Positions 12,039-28,696 of a DNA stretch of 64,000 nucleotides are shown one piece after another (the stretch's first letter is position 1; each line of letters begins with the position of its first letter). A model generated the notes under the pieces. That model made no database searches and was not told the origin of the DNA. It saw nothing but the letters and a program-made list of their open reading frames with translations. The position numbers and the translations under genes are program-made. Source of the DNA: Orychophragmus violaceus (taxonomy: Eukaryota; Streptophyta; Magnoliopsida; Brassicales; Brassicaceae); the NCBI GenBank assembly GCA_030180135.1, contig CM058233.1:105503994-105567993 (forward strand). Reading direction: 5' to 3'.

Positions 12039-12394
12039 TCCACCAAAATTATATAAATATGGGTTTTCTAGTCTAAGATTAGTTGGTTCAACTGAATATG
12101 TTTTTAAAATAATAATAATAAAACTATATAAATATATATAATAATAAAATAATATAATTTAACGTCTAGAAAAAAATCGGTTTTGTTGTATAGATATTTA
12201 AATGCTTGCGCTACCATTTTTTTACAAAACAGTAAATATTTCAAATAAAAAAAAAATTAAAATCTTACAAAAATTGAAAACTCATGTGCTTGCATCCACA
12301 GCAAAATAGAAGAAAAAACATGGAAGCAAAGGATTGCATCAGTAACAAACTGAGGCTTTAGTCAAACCAAAGACTCATCGCATGAATGGAAGTA
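12039..12394. other. Intergenic AT-rich DNA
   Basis: No gene or repeat recognised between the copia element and the LINE scrap. Confidence 0.5.
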
Positions 12395-12682
12395 CTAGTC
12401 GAACTTATCTTTAGCAAAAGAGTGATGAGGAAGAGCGATTGTTGTAAGATGCACATGAATGGAAGTAGCTAAATCTCTATCGTTGCCGCAGCTCCCCACA
12501 TGAGCCGATAGAGATAGACCCAAAGCTGATGGCCCAGAATTCCCTGCCAGATTAAACAACGAACCTAACAGAGTCCAGCTATCGAACCAGAACCAAGCCT
12601 TCTTTCCATCACCCACTGAGCATTTAATAAACGATTTCGCAAGCAGGGATTTCCAAGATCTTGAATCACTCTGTTTTTGCAA
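12395..12682 (-). pseudogene. LINE (L1-type) reverse-transcriptase tail fragment
   Basis: A 95-codon open fragment with SRSWKSLLAKSFIKCSVGDG and KAWFWFDSWTLLGSLF, typical of the region after the RT core in plant L1 elements (before the zf-RVT domain). Only this piece is present; there is no RT core, endonuclease or tail. The start methionine is accidental. Confidence 0.7.
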
Positions 12683-14209
12683 AATGGTGAATTGCTCGGG
12701 AACGAGCGTGTTTCGTATTTAGATATAAAAGAAAATTCAAGCAAGTTAAGAGACGAGCTCGAGTACGATTCGAGAGATATTTACTCTAGAAAAAAGTAGT
12801 GAGAAGCATACAAATCCCAAAAAATTACATTAAAGTACAATGATGACTTCTATTTATAGTAAAATATGTTCGTACTTTTTACAGGCTATTGATTCCTTGT
12901 CGAGCTCGTGCGGATGGACCGTACTTGATGACGAGATGGTCCAAGCTGAGGTCATCTTTGTTTGTTAGTGTAGCCAAACCGATCCGAGACTGCGAGCCGA
13001 GCTGAGCCGAACTGTTTGGTGATAAGTTCAGTTTTGGTGTGTTGTTGAGATCTTTTTTTTGTGGACTAAATATTTTTCTGTTGGATCGATCTTTTATCCA
13101 AAGAATAAATAATGGATCCTTTTAAAGAGATATGTACTAAATTCATAAATAACAATTCTGGCGGATCAATCATAACAAAATCATACAAATGCCATGGATA
13201 TTTTTCTCTGTCTAAGTTATTTTGACTCTTTTTTTTATTTGTATAATTATGTGACATTTATCTTATCTTAATTTTGTTTTATTTTAAACACAATGACACA
13301 TGTTAGATTATCATTGGCAAGTCTCATCGATTGTATACGTGTGCGTGTTATGGGAACATTGGCTATCATCACAAACGGAAGACTTGGTTTGGAAGCGGAA
13401 GACGACATGTATAACTATAGTATAAAATGAATTATTATCAAAATATCATTTGTCAATTTATTTATTGGATCGCAAGTGGTGTAGAGAAGAATAAACAATT
13501 TGGAACTTCACGTAAACAATAATACATGATAAAAAAAAACCAAATACATTTAATAATCGAGCGGCTAAACAAACAAAAAACTATTAATGGGGTTTATGCT
13601 TGCATACTCGTGAGTTGAAACATCCGTTTTCGGCTACTATAAACCCAAAACATCCATTTCCGGCGGATTCATCGGCGCAGTTGAGTTCCAATCGGTTGCA
13701 TGTCGAGCGTGTTTCTGAACCCGTCACGTGTCCGGACTTGTCCTTATCATTCTGTTTCTTTTGGGTTTGGGCCAGTGTCGTGCCCATGCATCTGAGTCTA
13801 TATGACCTTAAACTTTTTTTCTTATTGTTTCTTAATTAATGAAAAGCCCATGACGACAAAAAAAAAAAACCCAAAACATTATGTAGTTATGTGAAATATA
13901 CGACCGAAATAAGTCTTAACTTTGACTACAGTAAATTTAATACCTATGGATATATGTATCAATTATCAACATTTGTATAAGTGGTATGAATTTTGTAAGT
14001 CGTGCATGGTACATTGTTACGAGGTGGATATGACAAAGAATCCTATATGTGCAAGAAAATATTGTTATACTTCAATGGTGAAAGAATTAAAAATTATGGA
14101 TTGGCAAGTGGCAGCATACCATAAAAGAAGACATTATAATATAACAATTTTAATGTTATCATCTCATGTGGTCCTACGGGATAGATGCCTTCTATTATAC
14201 GTGTAGCTC
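12683..14209. other. Intergenic DNA with unclassified repeat-like pieces
   Basis: No host gene seen. 12690-13040 is richer in GAGCTCG-type words and has a TATA-like stretch (CTATTTATAG near 12850), possibly an old LTR; no partner was found. 13600-13871 ends in TTAATGAAAAGCCC followed by a long A run, like the 3' tail of a retroposon on the plus strand. Short frames at 13584-13839 and 13922-14206 resemble nothing I know. Confidence 0.35.
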
Positions 14210-15036
14210 TCTTTCCTCTCTCTCCCTTCTCTCTTTCTTACACACATTGTTTCCCGATTTTTCCACATCGGTTTTTTCTTTACCCGGCATTTTCGCCGGA
14301 TCTGTGAGTAAATCCGCCGTTCCCTTATAAATATATATTTATGTCCTGTTCTGCATCTTTTGCATGGTGCTTCTTGGTTGTCTGGTGGTCGCGGTGGTTT
14401 GGCGAAGTGTTCGAGACGGCAGATCTGTTCAGGTCCGGATATTAGAGGATAAATCCAGTGACGAATTCTTTAGATCTAAAGTCACTGTCTTTGTTCTCTC
14501 TCTCTGTCGGTGAGAATTCTGTTCGCGTGGAGTTGGCTGGAGGTTGGGGAGGCGTTGGCGCCGGCAGGGAAACGAAGAGGAGTTTGCATGAACTTGGGGA
14601 ATCTCAGCTAGCCTTTAGCTTAGAGGGCGGCACACGGAGCGAAAGAGGTTTCCTAGGCAGCTGAGGACGGCGATGGCTCCTCGGAGCTGTTTATCTGCGG
14701 CTCCTCCGAGTGGAACTCCGGTTAAAGCTCCTCCTCCGCCTGGATTCTGGGCGTAGTCCTTCGAAACGTGTGACAGGAAATTTGTTGATCTGGTGGCGGT
14801 GGTTACGGCAGCGAGAGGCTTCGACTCTGAAGGTGTACTTTTCCCGATGGCGGAGGTAGTAGCATGGCGGTCGTCAGCGTTGGCGGCGGTGATGGCTTCG
14901 CGGTCTAGTTTCGTCAAACTCTCTTGGGCCGATTTTTGTAGGGCTTTTGTGCAGAGTTATGTCTGTGTAAGGCCCATTTCGGGTTATTAGGCTTTTAAGT
15001 TTTATTTATGTCTCATGTAAAACCAAAAAAAAAAAT
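14210..15036 (+). other. Candidate non-coding retroposon or LINE leader
   Basis: A block with sharply different base use from its surroundings: a CT-rich start (14210-14240), then G/T-rich, gene-like but stop-interrupted sequence, ending in GTTTTATTTATGTCTCATGT and an A run at 15024-15035. Frames are short (68, 65 and, antisense, 100 codons) and match no family I know. The layout fits a non-coding retroposon such as Sadhu or a LINE 5' leader carrying only its tail. No target duplication was found. Confidence 0.35.
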
Positions 15037-15740
15037 TAATATATTAAAACCCTTTGACAAAAAAAATGATCCTAAAAGTTTGTTCAGTTGTTGTGAATTA
15101 TGAATGCTTTACCACCAAAAAAAAATTGTAAGTCATTGGATGGGGTAAATACCAAAAGAGAGATAGAATATCAAATATTTAGTCCTTTCCCTACTAAGAA
15201 TGTAATATCGCTAAAAATGAATGTTCCCGTTATACAAATTGAATGAACGTACAAAATTCTTAGTTTAGTAGTTTGGTTCAATGAAAAAAAAATGATCGGT
15301 ATTCTATATTTTTGCATGGAAACAGTTGAACCAAAATAACGATAAAATGCTTAAATTCCGGGAGAAAGATAAGCTTTTGTCTTTGAGCAAGCTATAATAT
15401 TATTTTTGAAAATTTTAGTTTTGGTCTCTACAAATGAAGCATTGGTCGTCATTAGTATTTATCATACTAGTGATATGAGTCTACGTATCAAATGCCAGCT
15501 GCTAATGCGACTCGGGTTTATTAGGTTTGGATCAGACTGATTTTGTAAAATGATAAATCTCAAGAACAACTCTGGTTAAGCCTATGTACGTTGACCAGTG
15601 CATAGTTTAACATTTGTAAGAGAACCGGCAGAGTCACAACATAATCGAACCAGCCGTTGCAATTAAACACAACCCTACTTGATACCCTACATCTAGATTA
15701 TGAAAATCCTCCCGCAAATTTTCTGCAAAGATATGAGCCA
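15037..15740. other. Intergenic AT-rich DNA
   Basis: No gene recognised. It may include the 3' untranslated end of the LINE at 15766, whose poly-A junction could not be placed. Confidence 0.45.
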
Positions 15741-15765
15741 TTTTTTTGTCGACGATCCATATAAC

Positions 15766-18138
15766 TTAAGCCACGTCTTGTCCGATTAGATGAGAACGCG
15801 TGGTTTCTTCTATCGAGCATGTCTGGCTCAAATGGGTAAAGATTGTATTCCGCAAACAGGATTCTTTTGCAAGTGAGTCCGCTCGGGTGTTTGAGGTCCG
15901 GGGGATATGAACCAAGTCAAAAGCTTCAAAGTATTGTTGGAGATGCCTTATCTTGTCTATCTCGGATGTGAAGGCTGGCCAATCACTCGGGTCTTCCAAC
16001 ATCGCTACTAAGCTCAGACAGACTGTCTCCACTCGAATCTTTTGGAAATTCCTATTATGTAAGCATGAAATCCCCCATAGTAGTCTGTCCATCTCCGCAT
16101 GTAAGACAGAGAGACTTTGACGACATCCTTGTTTTCCTATAATTTCTCGACCCATAATATCCTTGTAGCACCACCCAAGGCCACTAACATTTCCATGATC
16201 AATCCATGATGCATCAATTTGGAAATCAGGGTATGGGTATCTAGATATGGGTCTCCTCGTCTTTTTTCTCTATCTCTTCCCTAAGTTCTTCATCGTTAAT
16301 CTGCATTTTGGCTAGCCTCCGGCTCTCGGCTTCAAGTAAAGCCATATGTAAGGTATCCATCGGAGAATTTTTTTTTACGTTGAAAACTTTATCGTTTCTT
16401 GCTTTCCAAATATACCAAAGTATCCAAGGAAAGGTATTGATCTGTGAGTCTTCAAAACCCACATCTTTTAATCTCCAAAACAGGAAGTCCATTTTTCGGT
16501 ATAGACATACTCGGGAAGGAACCTGGAAGGGACGAAAAGTCCGATAAAGCCCAGACTTGAAGTGCTGGGGGGGCATTCGAAGAGCATATCGTTTATAGAT
16601 TCTTCTGTAAAACCACACCTAGGACAACTCCCATCGGTGGCCAGATGTCTATATGTCGTTCTCTCATTCGTAGCTATACAACCAGAGAGAGCTTGCCACA
16701 AAAAAAATGTCTAAGCTTTGGTGCCGTATTCACCTTCCAAGCTTAGCCAGCTAGAATTCAAGACCGACTAGGTTCGTTCCATCTCATACTTATATTGTCT
16801 TAGTACCTCATATCCGGACTTGACTGTATAGACCCCATTCTTAGTGTGGCTCCAAGCATATCTATCTAGAATTCGAGACCGACATTGTCTCATTCCTAGG
16901 ATAAGGTTTATATCTTCTTTCGAAAATAACTCGCTAGGAGTGGGAGATTCCAATCTCTCGTCTCTCTGTCAATAAAGGTATATACCATAAGCCTTGGAAA
17001 TCTCAAATCCATTCCGGATATCGGTCTAGCCGGGCGAGCTGGTAGATCCGGGATCCATGGATCGGTCCAGACAAAGGTGTTGAGTCCTGCTCCAATAGTC
17101 TTTATCAGCCCCATTTTCAGAAGGGGTCGTGCAGCTAGGATACTCCTCCAAGCATAAGACGGGGAATATACCCCCCTGCCTTCGAGTGGGCAAGATCTGT
17201 TAAAGTATCTTCCACGAAGGACTCTAGAAAGAAGTGATGATGGGAACTGAATAAGACACCATAGTTGCTTGGCTAAGAGGGCCAGAATTTGGTCATGTAG
17301 GTCCGAGAAGCCTAGTTTGTATGAGTCTTTGGATAAACACATCTTGTCCCATGCTATCCAATGGATTCCGCCACTGTTTTGTCTAAAACTCCACCAGAAC
17401 CTCGAGGTAGAACTTCGGAGTTTGTTTGTAACTCCTTGAGGAATCAGAAAACAAGACATGACATAAGTCGGTGTTGCTTGGGCGACAAATTTTATTTGGA
17501 CTTCCTTTCCACCTTTTGAGAGCAAACAAGATGACCAAGAGCCCACGCGGTTATTAAGTCGATCATGTACAAAGGAAAAGACTTTTGTTTTTGATCCGCT
17601 GATCTGTTCCGGAAGGCCCATGTACATTCCTATGCCTCCTTCAGTGGATATACCTAGGATAGATTTGATCTCACGTTTTCACTCGTGATCTACCTTATTA
17701 CCAAACATTATGGAGGATTTCGAGGTGTTTAGAAGTTGTCCCGAGGCTTTTCCATATGTGGCTAAAACTTTTAGAATCTCATACGCTTGACTAGAATTTG
17801 CTTTGCATAAAAAGAGACTGTCGTCAGTAAAGAACAAATGTGACACCCGAGGGCTTGCCCTTGCAACGTGCAGCCCCGTGAAACGATGTTCCTTCTCTGC
17901 TCCTTACGAGAGATATTAATGTTTTTGTACATAAAATGAACAAAAAAGAGGATAAGGGGTTTTCTTGTCTTAGTCTTCTCGACGAGATAATCTTGCCTTT
18001 TGATTCTCTATTTAAAAGAATTTGGTAGGTAACCGAGGATATACACGCCATCAAAAGGTTAACCATCTCGCATCAAGAGTCAAGACCCAACTTAAGTAAA
18101 ATAGTTTCGAGGAAGTTCCATTCAATATGAGCCATATT
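15766..18138 (-). mobile_element. 5'-truncated L1-type LINE, RT to RNase H, with frameshifts
   Basis: Read on the minus strand from about 18138: RT thumb-side start (IEWNFLETILLKLGLDS), then RLRQENPLSSFLFILCTK in the frame at 17824-18066, then, after a frameshift, the catalytic box as FTDDSLFLCKAN near 17800-17835 (FADD in most relatives). The frame at 16908-17627 continues RT (GLPEQISGSKTKVFSFV ... GGKEVQIKFVAQATPTYVM) into the connection domain. 16241-16953 gives the zf-RVT region in overlapping frames (MWQALSGCIATNERTTYRH, CPRCGFTEESINDMLFECP). 15766-16155 is the C-terminal RNase H domain (LHAEMDRLLWGI ... HIPRTSNTRADSLAKES). ORF1 and the endonuclease are missing. It is dead; at least four frame breaks are visible. 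Confidence 0.88.
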
Positions 18139-21100
18139 GATATCATATATATGATGTTGAGTAATTTGATATAACCAATATCATCATATCTAAAAGCAAA
18201 ATAGTGAATATAGTCTAGTGGGCTTATTATATCAGGCTAGTGGTTTCATCATATCAATGCATGTCGGGAGGTGTGAAATAGTTTCTATTGGATATACAAT
18301 CATAGATTTCATAAGTAGCGTGTGTTTTAGCATAACACACACTAAACAGTTTATTTACGTCGGTAGAAACTTGAAAGCGGAAGTTTATTGTCTTGAAGAA
18401 GAGTGTATATAATATGATTACAACAAATTCTTCAGCTTAATAATTGAAACTTTATCACAAAAGGGGATCATACTTGTCATTGGGTACATATATGGTCCAT
18501 CTTGATCAACATAATTATGCACTTTGTAGCACATTTATGACAATTTAAAGAAATCGCACCAACCGAAACATGTCACACTACTAATAAATACATATAATTA
18601 ATTTAAAGAAAGTCAGATTTCTTTAGCAAACTGTCGTGAATTCTTAGTCATCTTTTTTTGCCTTTTCTACAACAAATCCACTTATGTTATGACACATAAA
18701 AAAAAAAAAGATGGCCGCAATGAAGAGTATCTATGTGCGGAAAGAGTCATGCATGATCATTTCTTTCTTTCCCAATATCCATTTTAATTCTCTTTAACGT
18801 CTGCATATCTTATACTAATATTCAAGAAGATATGTTATTATGACCTATGTTATTATCATATATCTTGTATACAAGACAAGGAGGAATAGAATTATGAGAT
18901 ACATATAGTAAAGTTTGCGAGTTTAAATCTTTTGCTAGAGTACCAGCTGCTTTGTTATCTCGTCTTGGAGCCCAATTGATCTAGGTCAAATCATGTAGAA
19001 ATTTTGGATGTTTGTGACTCTTTTTCTAATGTCCAAGTATTTGCTTCACCACAAAAGCTCAGACAGAAAAGGTAGGCCCAAGTTGAACACACAACTCTTA
19101 AAATTGTATGGTTGTGTAGACCGTAAAGTCGATTAGAAAATTATGTTTTCAGGAAAGTGTAATAACAAAATAGTAACCAAGAAATGCACTTATACATCTA
19201 TAATGAGACCAAGAGCGGGTCGTTTTCCAAATACAAAGTACAAACATATTGTGGTGATATGATTTTTATTAATATATAAACCTTGTTATAAAACTGGTGG
19301 GATGGATGAACCAATTGGTTAAGTTTTGTCCACGTGGGAAGTGTTGGATTCATATGATTCACAGTTGACAGTTACCTACACCAATGAAATATTGGAAACC
19401 TTATTGCCCATCAATATCATTACGTGGGCTTTTTATTGCCTCTTATCTCCTTTGCAATTTGGGCCTCACATAACTCCAACTAAGTCTGTTTTATAAACCA
19501 CTTTGTTAAATAGAAAAAAGGTTTGATGACAACAAAAACTATAATAATACTATAATAGTAATATATTATTCCAGTTTTGTATTTCTAAATTAAGAATTAT
19601 AGATGTAATCTATATATATCTTCACAGTTCACACTTTTGATTTCTTTTGGGGATGTGTTTTCGTAAAGGAAAATATTTGTTTTAAGGCATTTTTAGCATG
19701 TGTTTTGGGATGAGACGTTACATTAAATTTGATATGCCGGACCAGACGATTACAGCAACAAAATGACGTTAATTTTTTTTGTTCTTTGATACAATTATAC
19801 ATGCTGTTAACCTTATAAGTATATAAAAATATACGTATAGTAACAGAGCATCATTTTAATCTAGGATTCGAGACCCAGACACTTTTAATCTTATCTTTCT
19901 AAAAAAAATTCGTCTTCCATCCAAAGGTTTTTTCAGTGTCACGAGAGACCTCCAGCCAGTACATGTGCGTTAATATAGCCGTGGTGACGAGGTGAGACAT
20001 GCGATGTCTCAACACAATTGTGTTGGCACAAGATATTGACATCGTTTGGAACTAAGCGGTGATAATTGAGTGGCAATTTTTGTTTTTTTTTTGACAAAAT
20101 GAGTGGCGAATTATTATTATTATTTTTTTTTTTTTTTTGATTAACCTAATATAATATCATTGTTTTTAATTAAATTTTAATATTGAATTAAAAATTTAGT
20201 TTTAAAATATCAAATGAATAAGATAATGACATGTGTTGGATGAGTTTCTTATTTAGATATTTGGGGTTCTTCCTTAAGATACTTAGTGTTCTAGTTTAGA
20301 ATCCCATCATACTTTTTTTTTTACTTTTTCAATTTTTTATTATTTTAATTTTTAGATATTTATGTTAGAACTCCTTGTTGAAATTGAAGATGCTCTAAGT
20401 TAACAAATAATTTTTATTGGTTATGATATAATTCACATATAGGGACTCAGCAGCTGCTAGGGCGTGGTCCAAACATGAATTTGGATTTCAGCATAAAATT
20501 CATATTCGATTATTTAAAACGAAAACGTCACAAGATTATTTACTAACTTTAGATTTTTGATCATCTCACGGTTTCTAAAATAATGTTCTACACTTAAATA
20601 GCTCGACCAAATAGTTGGAGGTGATCATTGAACAACTTTGACATGCGGGTGGTTGACCATATATCTTACAACATGTCTGCGCTAGGAACGTTCATACTAG
20701 ACTTCGTTATAAGCCTTTAATTAATATTATTCATTTGTCTTTTTGAATGATATATTACTCTAATAGTATCTAGTATATATTATTATATTATTACATAGAG
20801 CATAAACTGTTTGCTGAAAAAAATAAAAAGAGTCAAAAGTTCTCGTCATATTTGACTAACCAACAGCTTGACCGACTCAAGATTTTCCATGGTGCGGCCA
20901 TGGCCATAGTGGTCAAGATATTGGCTCAATATACCACGAACTATATGAACCCCGCTTAATTAAAATCATTTGTTTTTTTTGTTTTTTTTTTGAACTAGAA
21001 AATCATTTGTTTTTCCCTTTTCAAATATATCATTCTTAATAACTTAAACTTGAGAGTGCATACAAAAAGTTATCTTCCTCAACAATTGATTCTTAAAAAA

Positions 21101-21539
21101 AACAATTGATAATTAGGAACGAATAAGTATGTATATTCTAATGTCGCATAGTAAATAAAAAAACGTTCTTTTAGCTATTGCATGAGCACTATTATGGTAT
21201 TTGACTTTTTTACAAGGAATTCATAAAATAAATTGCATACGTCTATAGCTTCTCTGCATAATAAAATAAATTGCATTATTTTATTTTTATATTTTATAGT
21301 TAAGAAAGATTATTATATTACTGTCTCTTAACTCTTAAATTATAATTTTGTGTCTTAATAAAATTAAAAATGTGTGTTTAAAAGAAGAACCACAATTAAA
21401 TGTCAAACATGGGTTACACGGAGATGTAACGTAATTTAACCATGGTTAAAATCAAACGCGTTAAGTCGGTTTGACCGGTCTGGTTTGGTGAGCGCTGGTA
21501 ATAATTTCACCATCCCATGACGAAAGTATTTAATAATTG
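18139..21539. other. Large intergenic region upstream of ATR2
   Basis: About 3.4 kb of AT-rich DNA with no coding frame that I can support. A CACGTGGG G-box-like word occurs at about 19331. Long T runs occur near 20085 and 20130. No terminal repeats were recognised. Confidence 0.5.
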
Positions 21540-21678
21540 TATATATAGCTGTCCTCTTCTCCCTCATTTTATTTTCTCACGCAGAGGAGTCTCTCTCTCA
21601 CCTACACCACACCTAACCAAACTCTCCGATTCAGAGAGAGAGATCTTCTTCTTCTTCGTCTAGGCACACCAATAAACC
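21540..21678 (+). promoter_or_regulatory. ATR2 core promoter and CT-rich 5' leader
   Basis: TATA-like TATATATAG at 21540-21548 lies 131-139 bp before the ATG. It is followed by a CT-rich leader (CTCTCTCTCACC, ATCTTCTTCTTCTTCG) running to the start codon context AAACCATG, which is typical for a strongly expressed plant gene. Confidence 0.65.
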
Positions 21679-25081
<3,403 letters not shown>

Positions 25082-25612
25082 CGAAGCTGTTGAAGCACCA
25101 ACACACTCGCTTGTGTAACTTTATTATAAAATATATACGGCATAGAAAATGCCACATCATGATGATCATTAAGTTTGTGATCGCAAGAGGAAATAAACCT
25201 CCTTTTTCCATTTTTAATTTAGTTTCTATAATTATTTTCATCTATTTTGAGTTTTTGACTATTCTTTTTTTTTTTTTGTAACTCTTGTTATATAATAGTC
25301 CCCACACAAAAGATTGAAAGAAAAAATAATTGCATAAGATGTGATGGGGTATTTGTGTAACGATCATGTAATATACAAAAGTATGTACCCTTTGGTATGA
25401 ATATTTATTTATGTGGCAGCAACATTTTGGGGCAAGTACTATCTCTATGTTCTTATAGTGTAAATTTCTTCAGGACTTTCACATTACTGCTAAGGCTAAA
25501 AATTGTTCGATAGTCCCGTTTGAAACCAATTTGGCATATATATACTATAGTAAATGAAAGTGGTGAAGAGCTCTACCGCTCTTGGTATGGCATAACCGAC
25601 TATATAGACTGG
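25082..25612. other. ATR2 3' flank
   Basis: Contains the ATR2 3' UTR and AT-rich intergenic DNA up to the TTA target duplication of the following MITE. No gene seen. Confidence 0.6.
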
Positions 25613-25655
25613 TTAGAGCTTGTCCAATGGAGGTTGAGGTTCTTAAGAAAAAAAA

Positions 25656-26515
25656 CTAGATTTTGACCCGCGCTTAGAAAGCGCGGGTTTACTTTTCTTT
25701 ACAAATATAAATTTTATTTATTTTGTTATTACTAATTAAATTTTTTTAATTATGCAATCTAATTTTTTTTATAATTTTTTAATCCGCATTATAAAATAAA
25801 TTAATAATTTAGATTTTAAAAAGAAAAGTGTGTTATTTGGGAGGAGATATTAATTAATAATTTATGTTTTTATTAAATTAAATATATATATATCAATTGG
25901 AATTAATTTATATATATATTTGTTTTAAATTCGTGCAAAGTTTATTTTTAGAATTCGAAATTGGCTAATTTATTTTTTTAACCCGTTCTTATAATAGTTT
26001 AAATATTTTACAATTTGATGGAACAACCCGCTAAAAATGTAATCGTAAAAGAAAAATTCTTACGAAATAAATTATTTAATATATTTATATAATATAAAAA
26101 TAAATATTTATATTTGAAAAAAAAAAAATAAAGAAGATATTAAAATATATTATAAATGAATTTTGAATATAATCATAATTAAAGAATATCATCTTATATA
26201 TATAAATAGTTGATGTTTAAATTATTTAGTTATATTTATCAATTGATTTAATAGTTTCATGTTTATACATATATATATATATTTATTTATTTATTATTGA
26301 GAATTAGAAACATGAAACCCATTATATTTAACTTGTTTGGATACATATTTAGTAATTGTCTTGTTTGAAAATATGGATAATAGAGAAAATGTTATATTCT
26401 TTAATTTCTCTTAATTAATATTAAAAACATCTTTAAATCTTAAATGACACAAATTGTAAATAACACATACCCTAAAGGTTAGTTTTTAAGGATTCTAATT
26501 TTTTAATAGTATTGA
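25656..26515 (-). mobile_element. Non-autonomous Helitron A1
   Basis: On the minus strand it starts TCAATACTATTAAA (26515 downwards) after a host A and ends with a CCCGCGCTT-TCT-AAGCGCGGG hairpin, a 6-base gap and CTAG at 25656, followed by host T. This is the Helitron pattern: 5' TC, 3' hairpin plus CTRR, insertion between A and T, no target duplication. The interior is AT-rich and non-coding, so it depends on Rep/helicase from elsewhere. It is related to the Helitron at 42564-43617. Confidence 0.75.
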
Positions 26516-26528
26516 TTAGATGAATCGA

Positions 26529-27040
26529 ATAGATTTTGATTAAGTGCGGGTTTAATCGCAAAAAGTACAATCGTAAAAACCTGCTAAGTATAAAACTTCA
26601 TTCAAATATTTTTCAGTTTGATGGAAAAACCTGCTAAAAAGTACAATCGTAAAAACATCAATCGTAATATGTGTATATATATATATATATATATTTGAAA
26701 CAAAATAAAAAGATATTAAAATATATTATAAATATATTTTGAATTAAATCAGAAATTAGAGAATCTTAATTTATATATAATAGTTGATGTATAAATTATT
26801 CATTATATTTATCAATTAATTATTTTGATTTTAATTAATTAGGAAAGTGGGACCCATTAGATTTTGGTTGTTTGGCTACATGTTTAATAATTGTCTTGTT
26901 TGGAAACATGGATTGTAGAGATAATGTTATATTCCCTAATTACCCTTAATGAAGGTTACAAATCCTAATAATATCAAGGGCAAATTTCGGGAACAACATT
27001 TATGTACCAAGACCAAACTCCAATTTTTTAATAGTATTGA
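26529..27040 (-). mobile_element. Non-autonomous Helitron A2 with decayed 3' hairpin
   Basis: Same 5' end as A1 (TCAATACTATTAAAAAATTGG, from 27040 on the minus strand). The 3' end is damaged: one stem arm AAGTGCGGGT is present but the opposite arm is deleted, and the terminal CTAG has become ATAG. The interior from 26830 to 27020 matches 42590-42780 inverted. Non-coding. Confidence 0.65.
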
Positions 27041-27104
27041 TTAATAAAATAATGTAGGTCCCACATGAATAGTTAAGAAACGGTATACAAAAATCCCTAT
27101 CTAA

Positions 27105-28581
27105 GCATTTAAGGAGTTGTTTAGTTCATGTTTTGGTTTGATTTAGCTTTCCTTCTTAGCTTTTCCTTGATCTTTTGTGTTGCATTTAGAGTTTAGGCAT
27201 CTAGGACTAGGAATTTGTGTCTTGGTTTGTTTTGGTGTGTTCTAGGTTGTTTCTAGGTGTTTGGAGAGTTACTAGGATTGACTTGGAGCAGCTTGGAGTT
27301 GATTGGAGAAGAGGAGCACAAGGAGTGATCGAGGAGGAGCTGCTCGCGGCCTTGTTCGCGGTTTGGAGCCAAACCGCGAGGAGCCCCCAGTTCCCATACG
27401 TAAATGATCGCGGTTTGACTCGCGGTCGAGCTCCAAACCGCGACAGCCTCCGTCCACCGAGCCTTATGACTCGCGGTTCGTGACGCGGCCCAGAACCAAA
27501 CCGCGAGACGATAGCGATTTCAGAACGTATAATATCGCGGTTTGCCTAGCGGTCGGGTCCAAACCGCGAGCGACCCAGTTTTCGTTGACCGGCGATGCAT
27601 TGACCAATTTCACCCATTGGATCCGGGTCAACACCCGGTTTGTCCCGGGTTGACCCGGTTCGAAACACTGTTCATTTATAAGCCAAAAACCCTTATTTTT
27701 GGGATCTTAAGCTTTGTTTTTTGATTCTAAGCCTTTTGTAAGAACAAAGTTTAATCTTTTCATAATCTAAGTACTTCTTTTGAGATTTCTTGTTTAAATC
27801 TTTCATCTTTCTCTAATCCTCAATGATTTACACTATCTCTTTAGATTTTGTGGATCAAATGATGATTAGTGAGTAGTTTCCCAAAGGGTTTATGGGTTAG
27901 GTAGGATTAGTGTGATTAGGGATGATTAAGGGGTGTCTAGTGTTTAATATTTCTTAAATCTCTTCTATCTAAGTGTGCTTAATGCCTATTTGACCTTGAT
28001 CAAGTTGAACTAGGATGTTTAGGATTTCATGCCCACCAAGTGTTTGTTGAAATTCCAGTTATAGCTTAGATAGAGTTTTCACATTCTAGCTCATGGGAAT
28101 GAATGTCTAGAGTGATTATTAGCTTCTTAGAACCTGATTGAATGCTTGTTTGATCCCATTTCACAAATGAGAGTTTGATCTTGATTTAGGATTAAGCAAA
28201 GAGGTTAGTTCTAAGAGATTAGGCTAATTAACTTATGTGTTCTTGCTAGGAGATTGGCTTGTTTGAGGCTTGATAGACATCCCAAGATCATCCCTAGTCC
28301 CTTAGTCCATTGACCTTAACTCATAACCCTTGCTTTCCTTATTTGATTGTCTTGTCTCTTATTTCAATTAGTGATTGTTTGCTTGCTAGCTTAATTGATT
28401 TGTCTTTGATTAATTGCACTTAGAATTGTTAGAGTTTCCTTATAAATTTGAGTTTGGCTTAGCTAATAGGGTTTTGTGCATTCTTGTTGGTTTAGTCTTG
28501 TCCCGGATTGGTTCGATCCTCTTACTAAGCGATAGTTAAGAGAATTGATACCTCTTTTAATCCGATAAAATCCTAGTATCA
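27105..28581 (+). repeat. 5' LTR of the Athila element (first 20 bp missing)
   Basis: Matches 39302-40778 at an offset of 12,197. Homology starts at GCATTTAAGG; the outer bases present at 39282-39301 in the 3' LTR are absent here and replaced by flanking MITE sequence. It includes a palindromic array at 27343-27570. Short open frames inside it are not credible genes. Confidence 0.93.
27343..27570 (+). repeat. Four-unit CG-rich palindromic array in the 5' LTR
   Basis: Units at 27343-27380, 27408-27443, 27470-27507 and 27535-27570. Starts are 65, 62 and 65 bp apart; units are 36-38 bp and spacers 26-27 bp. Each has a left arm CGCGGTTTG (or variant), a middle CGCGG-like word and a right arm CAAACCGCGA, so it can fold into a strong hairpin. 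Spacers are unlike each other. The copy in the 3' LTR is at 39540-39767. Confidence 0.9.
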
Positions 28582-28584
28582 ATT

Positions 28585-28598
28585 TGGCGCCGTTGCCG
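28585..28598 (+). other. Athila primer-binding site (Asp tRNA type)
   Basis: TGGCGCCGTTGCCG three bases after the 5' LTR end, the site used by Athila elements and matched by the minus-strand element at 53651-53668. After it the copy diverges from the longer TGCCGGGGA form. Confidence 0.88.
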
Positions 28599-28696
28599 AT
28601 TTGGGACTAAGGATAGATCAACTTGATTTCATTTCCTCTTTAGATTAAGTCTGAGTTACTAACTTTGCTTCTTCATTTCTCTTTGATGTCAGGTGC

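Noticed and set aside
12690..13040. Solo LTR
   Set aside because: GAGCTCG-rich with a TATA-like stretch, but no terminal repeats or target duplication were found, so it was left unclassified.
13922..14206. 94-codon plus-strand frame
   Set aside because: Cys/Tyr-rich with no family resemblance, AT-driven codon use and no promoter or splice signals.
19840..19900. tRNA-like stretch with GGATTCGAGACC
   Set aside because: Only a T-arm-like word; no acceptor or anticodon stem could be paired around it.
27217..27483. 88-codon frame in the Athila 5' LTR (also at 39414-39680)
   Set aside because: It overlaps the palindromic array, is duplicated only because the LTR is, and resembles no protein.
27343..27570. 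CRISPR array
   Set aside because: Repeat and spacer sizes are CRISPR-like, but the array lies in a plant LTR, the units vary, it has only four units and there are no cas genes. It is reported as a retrotransposon palindromic array instead.
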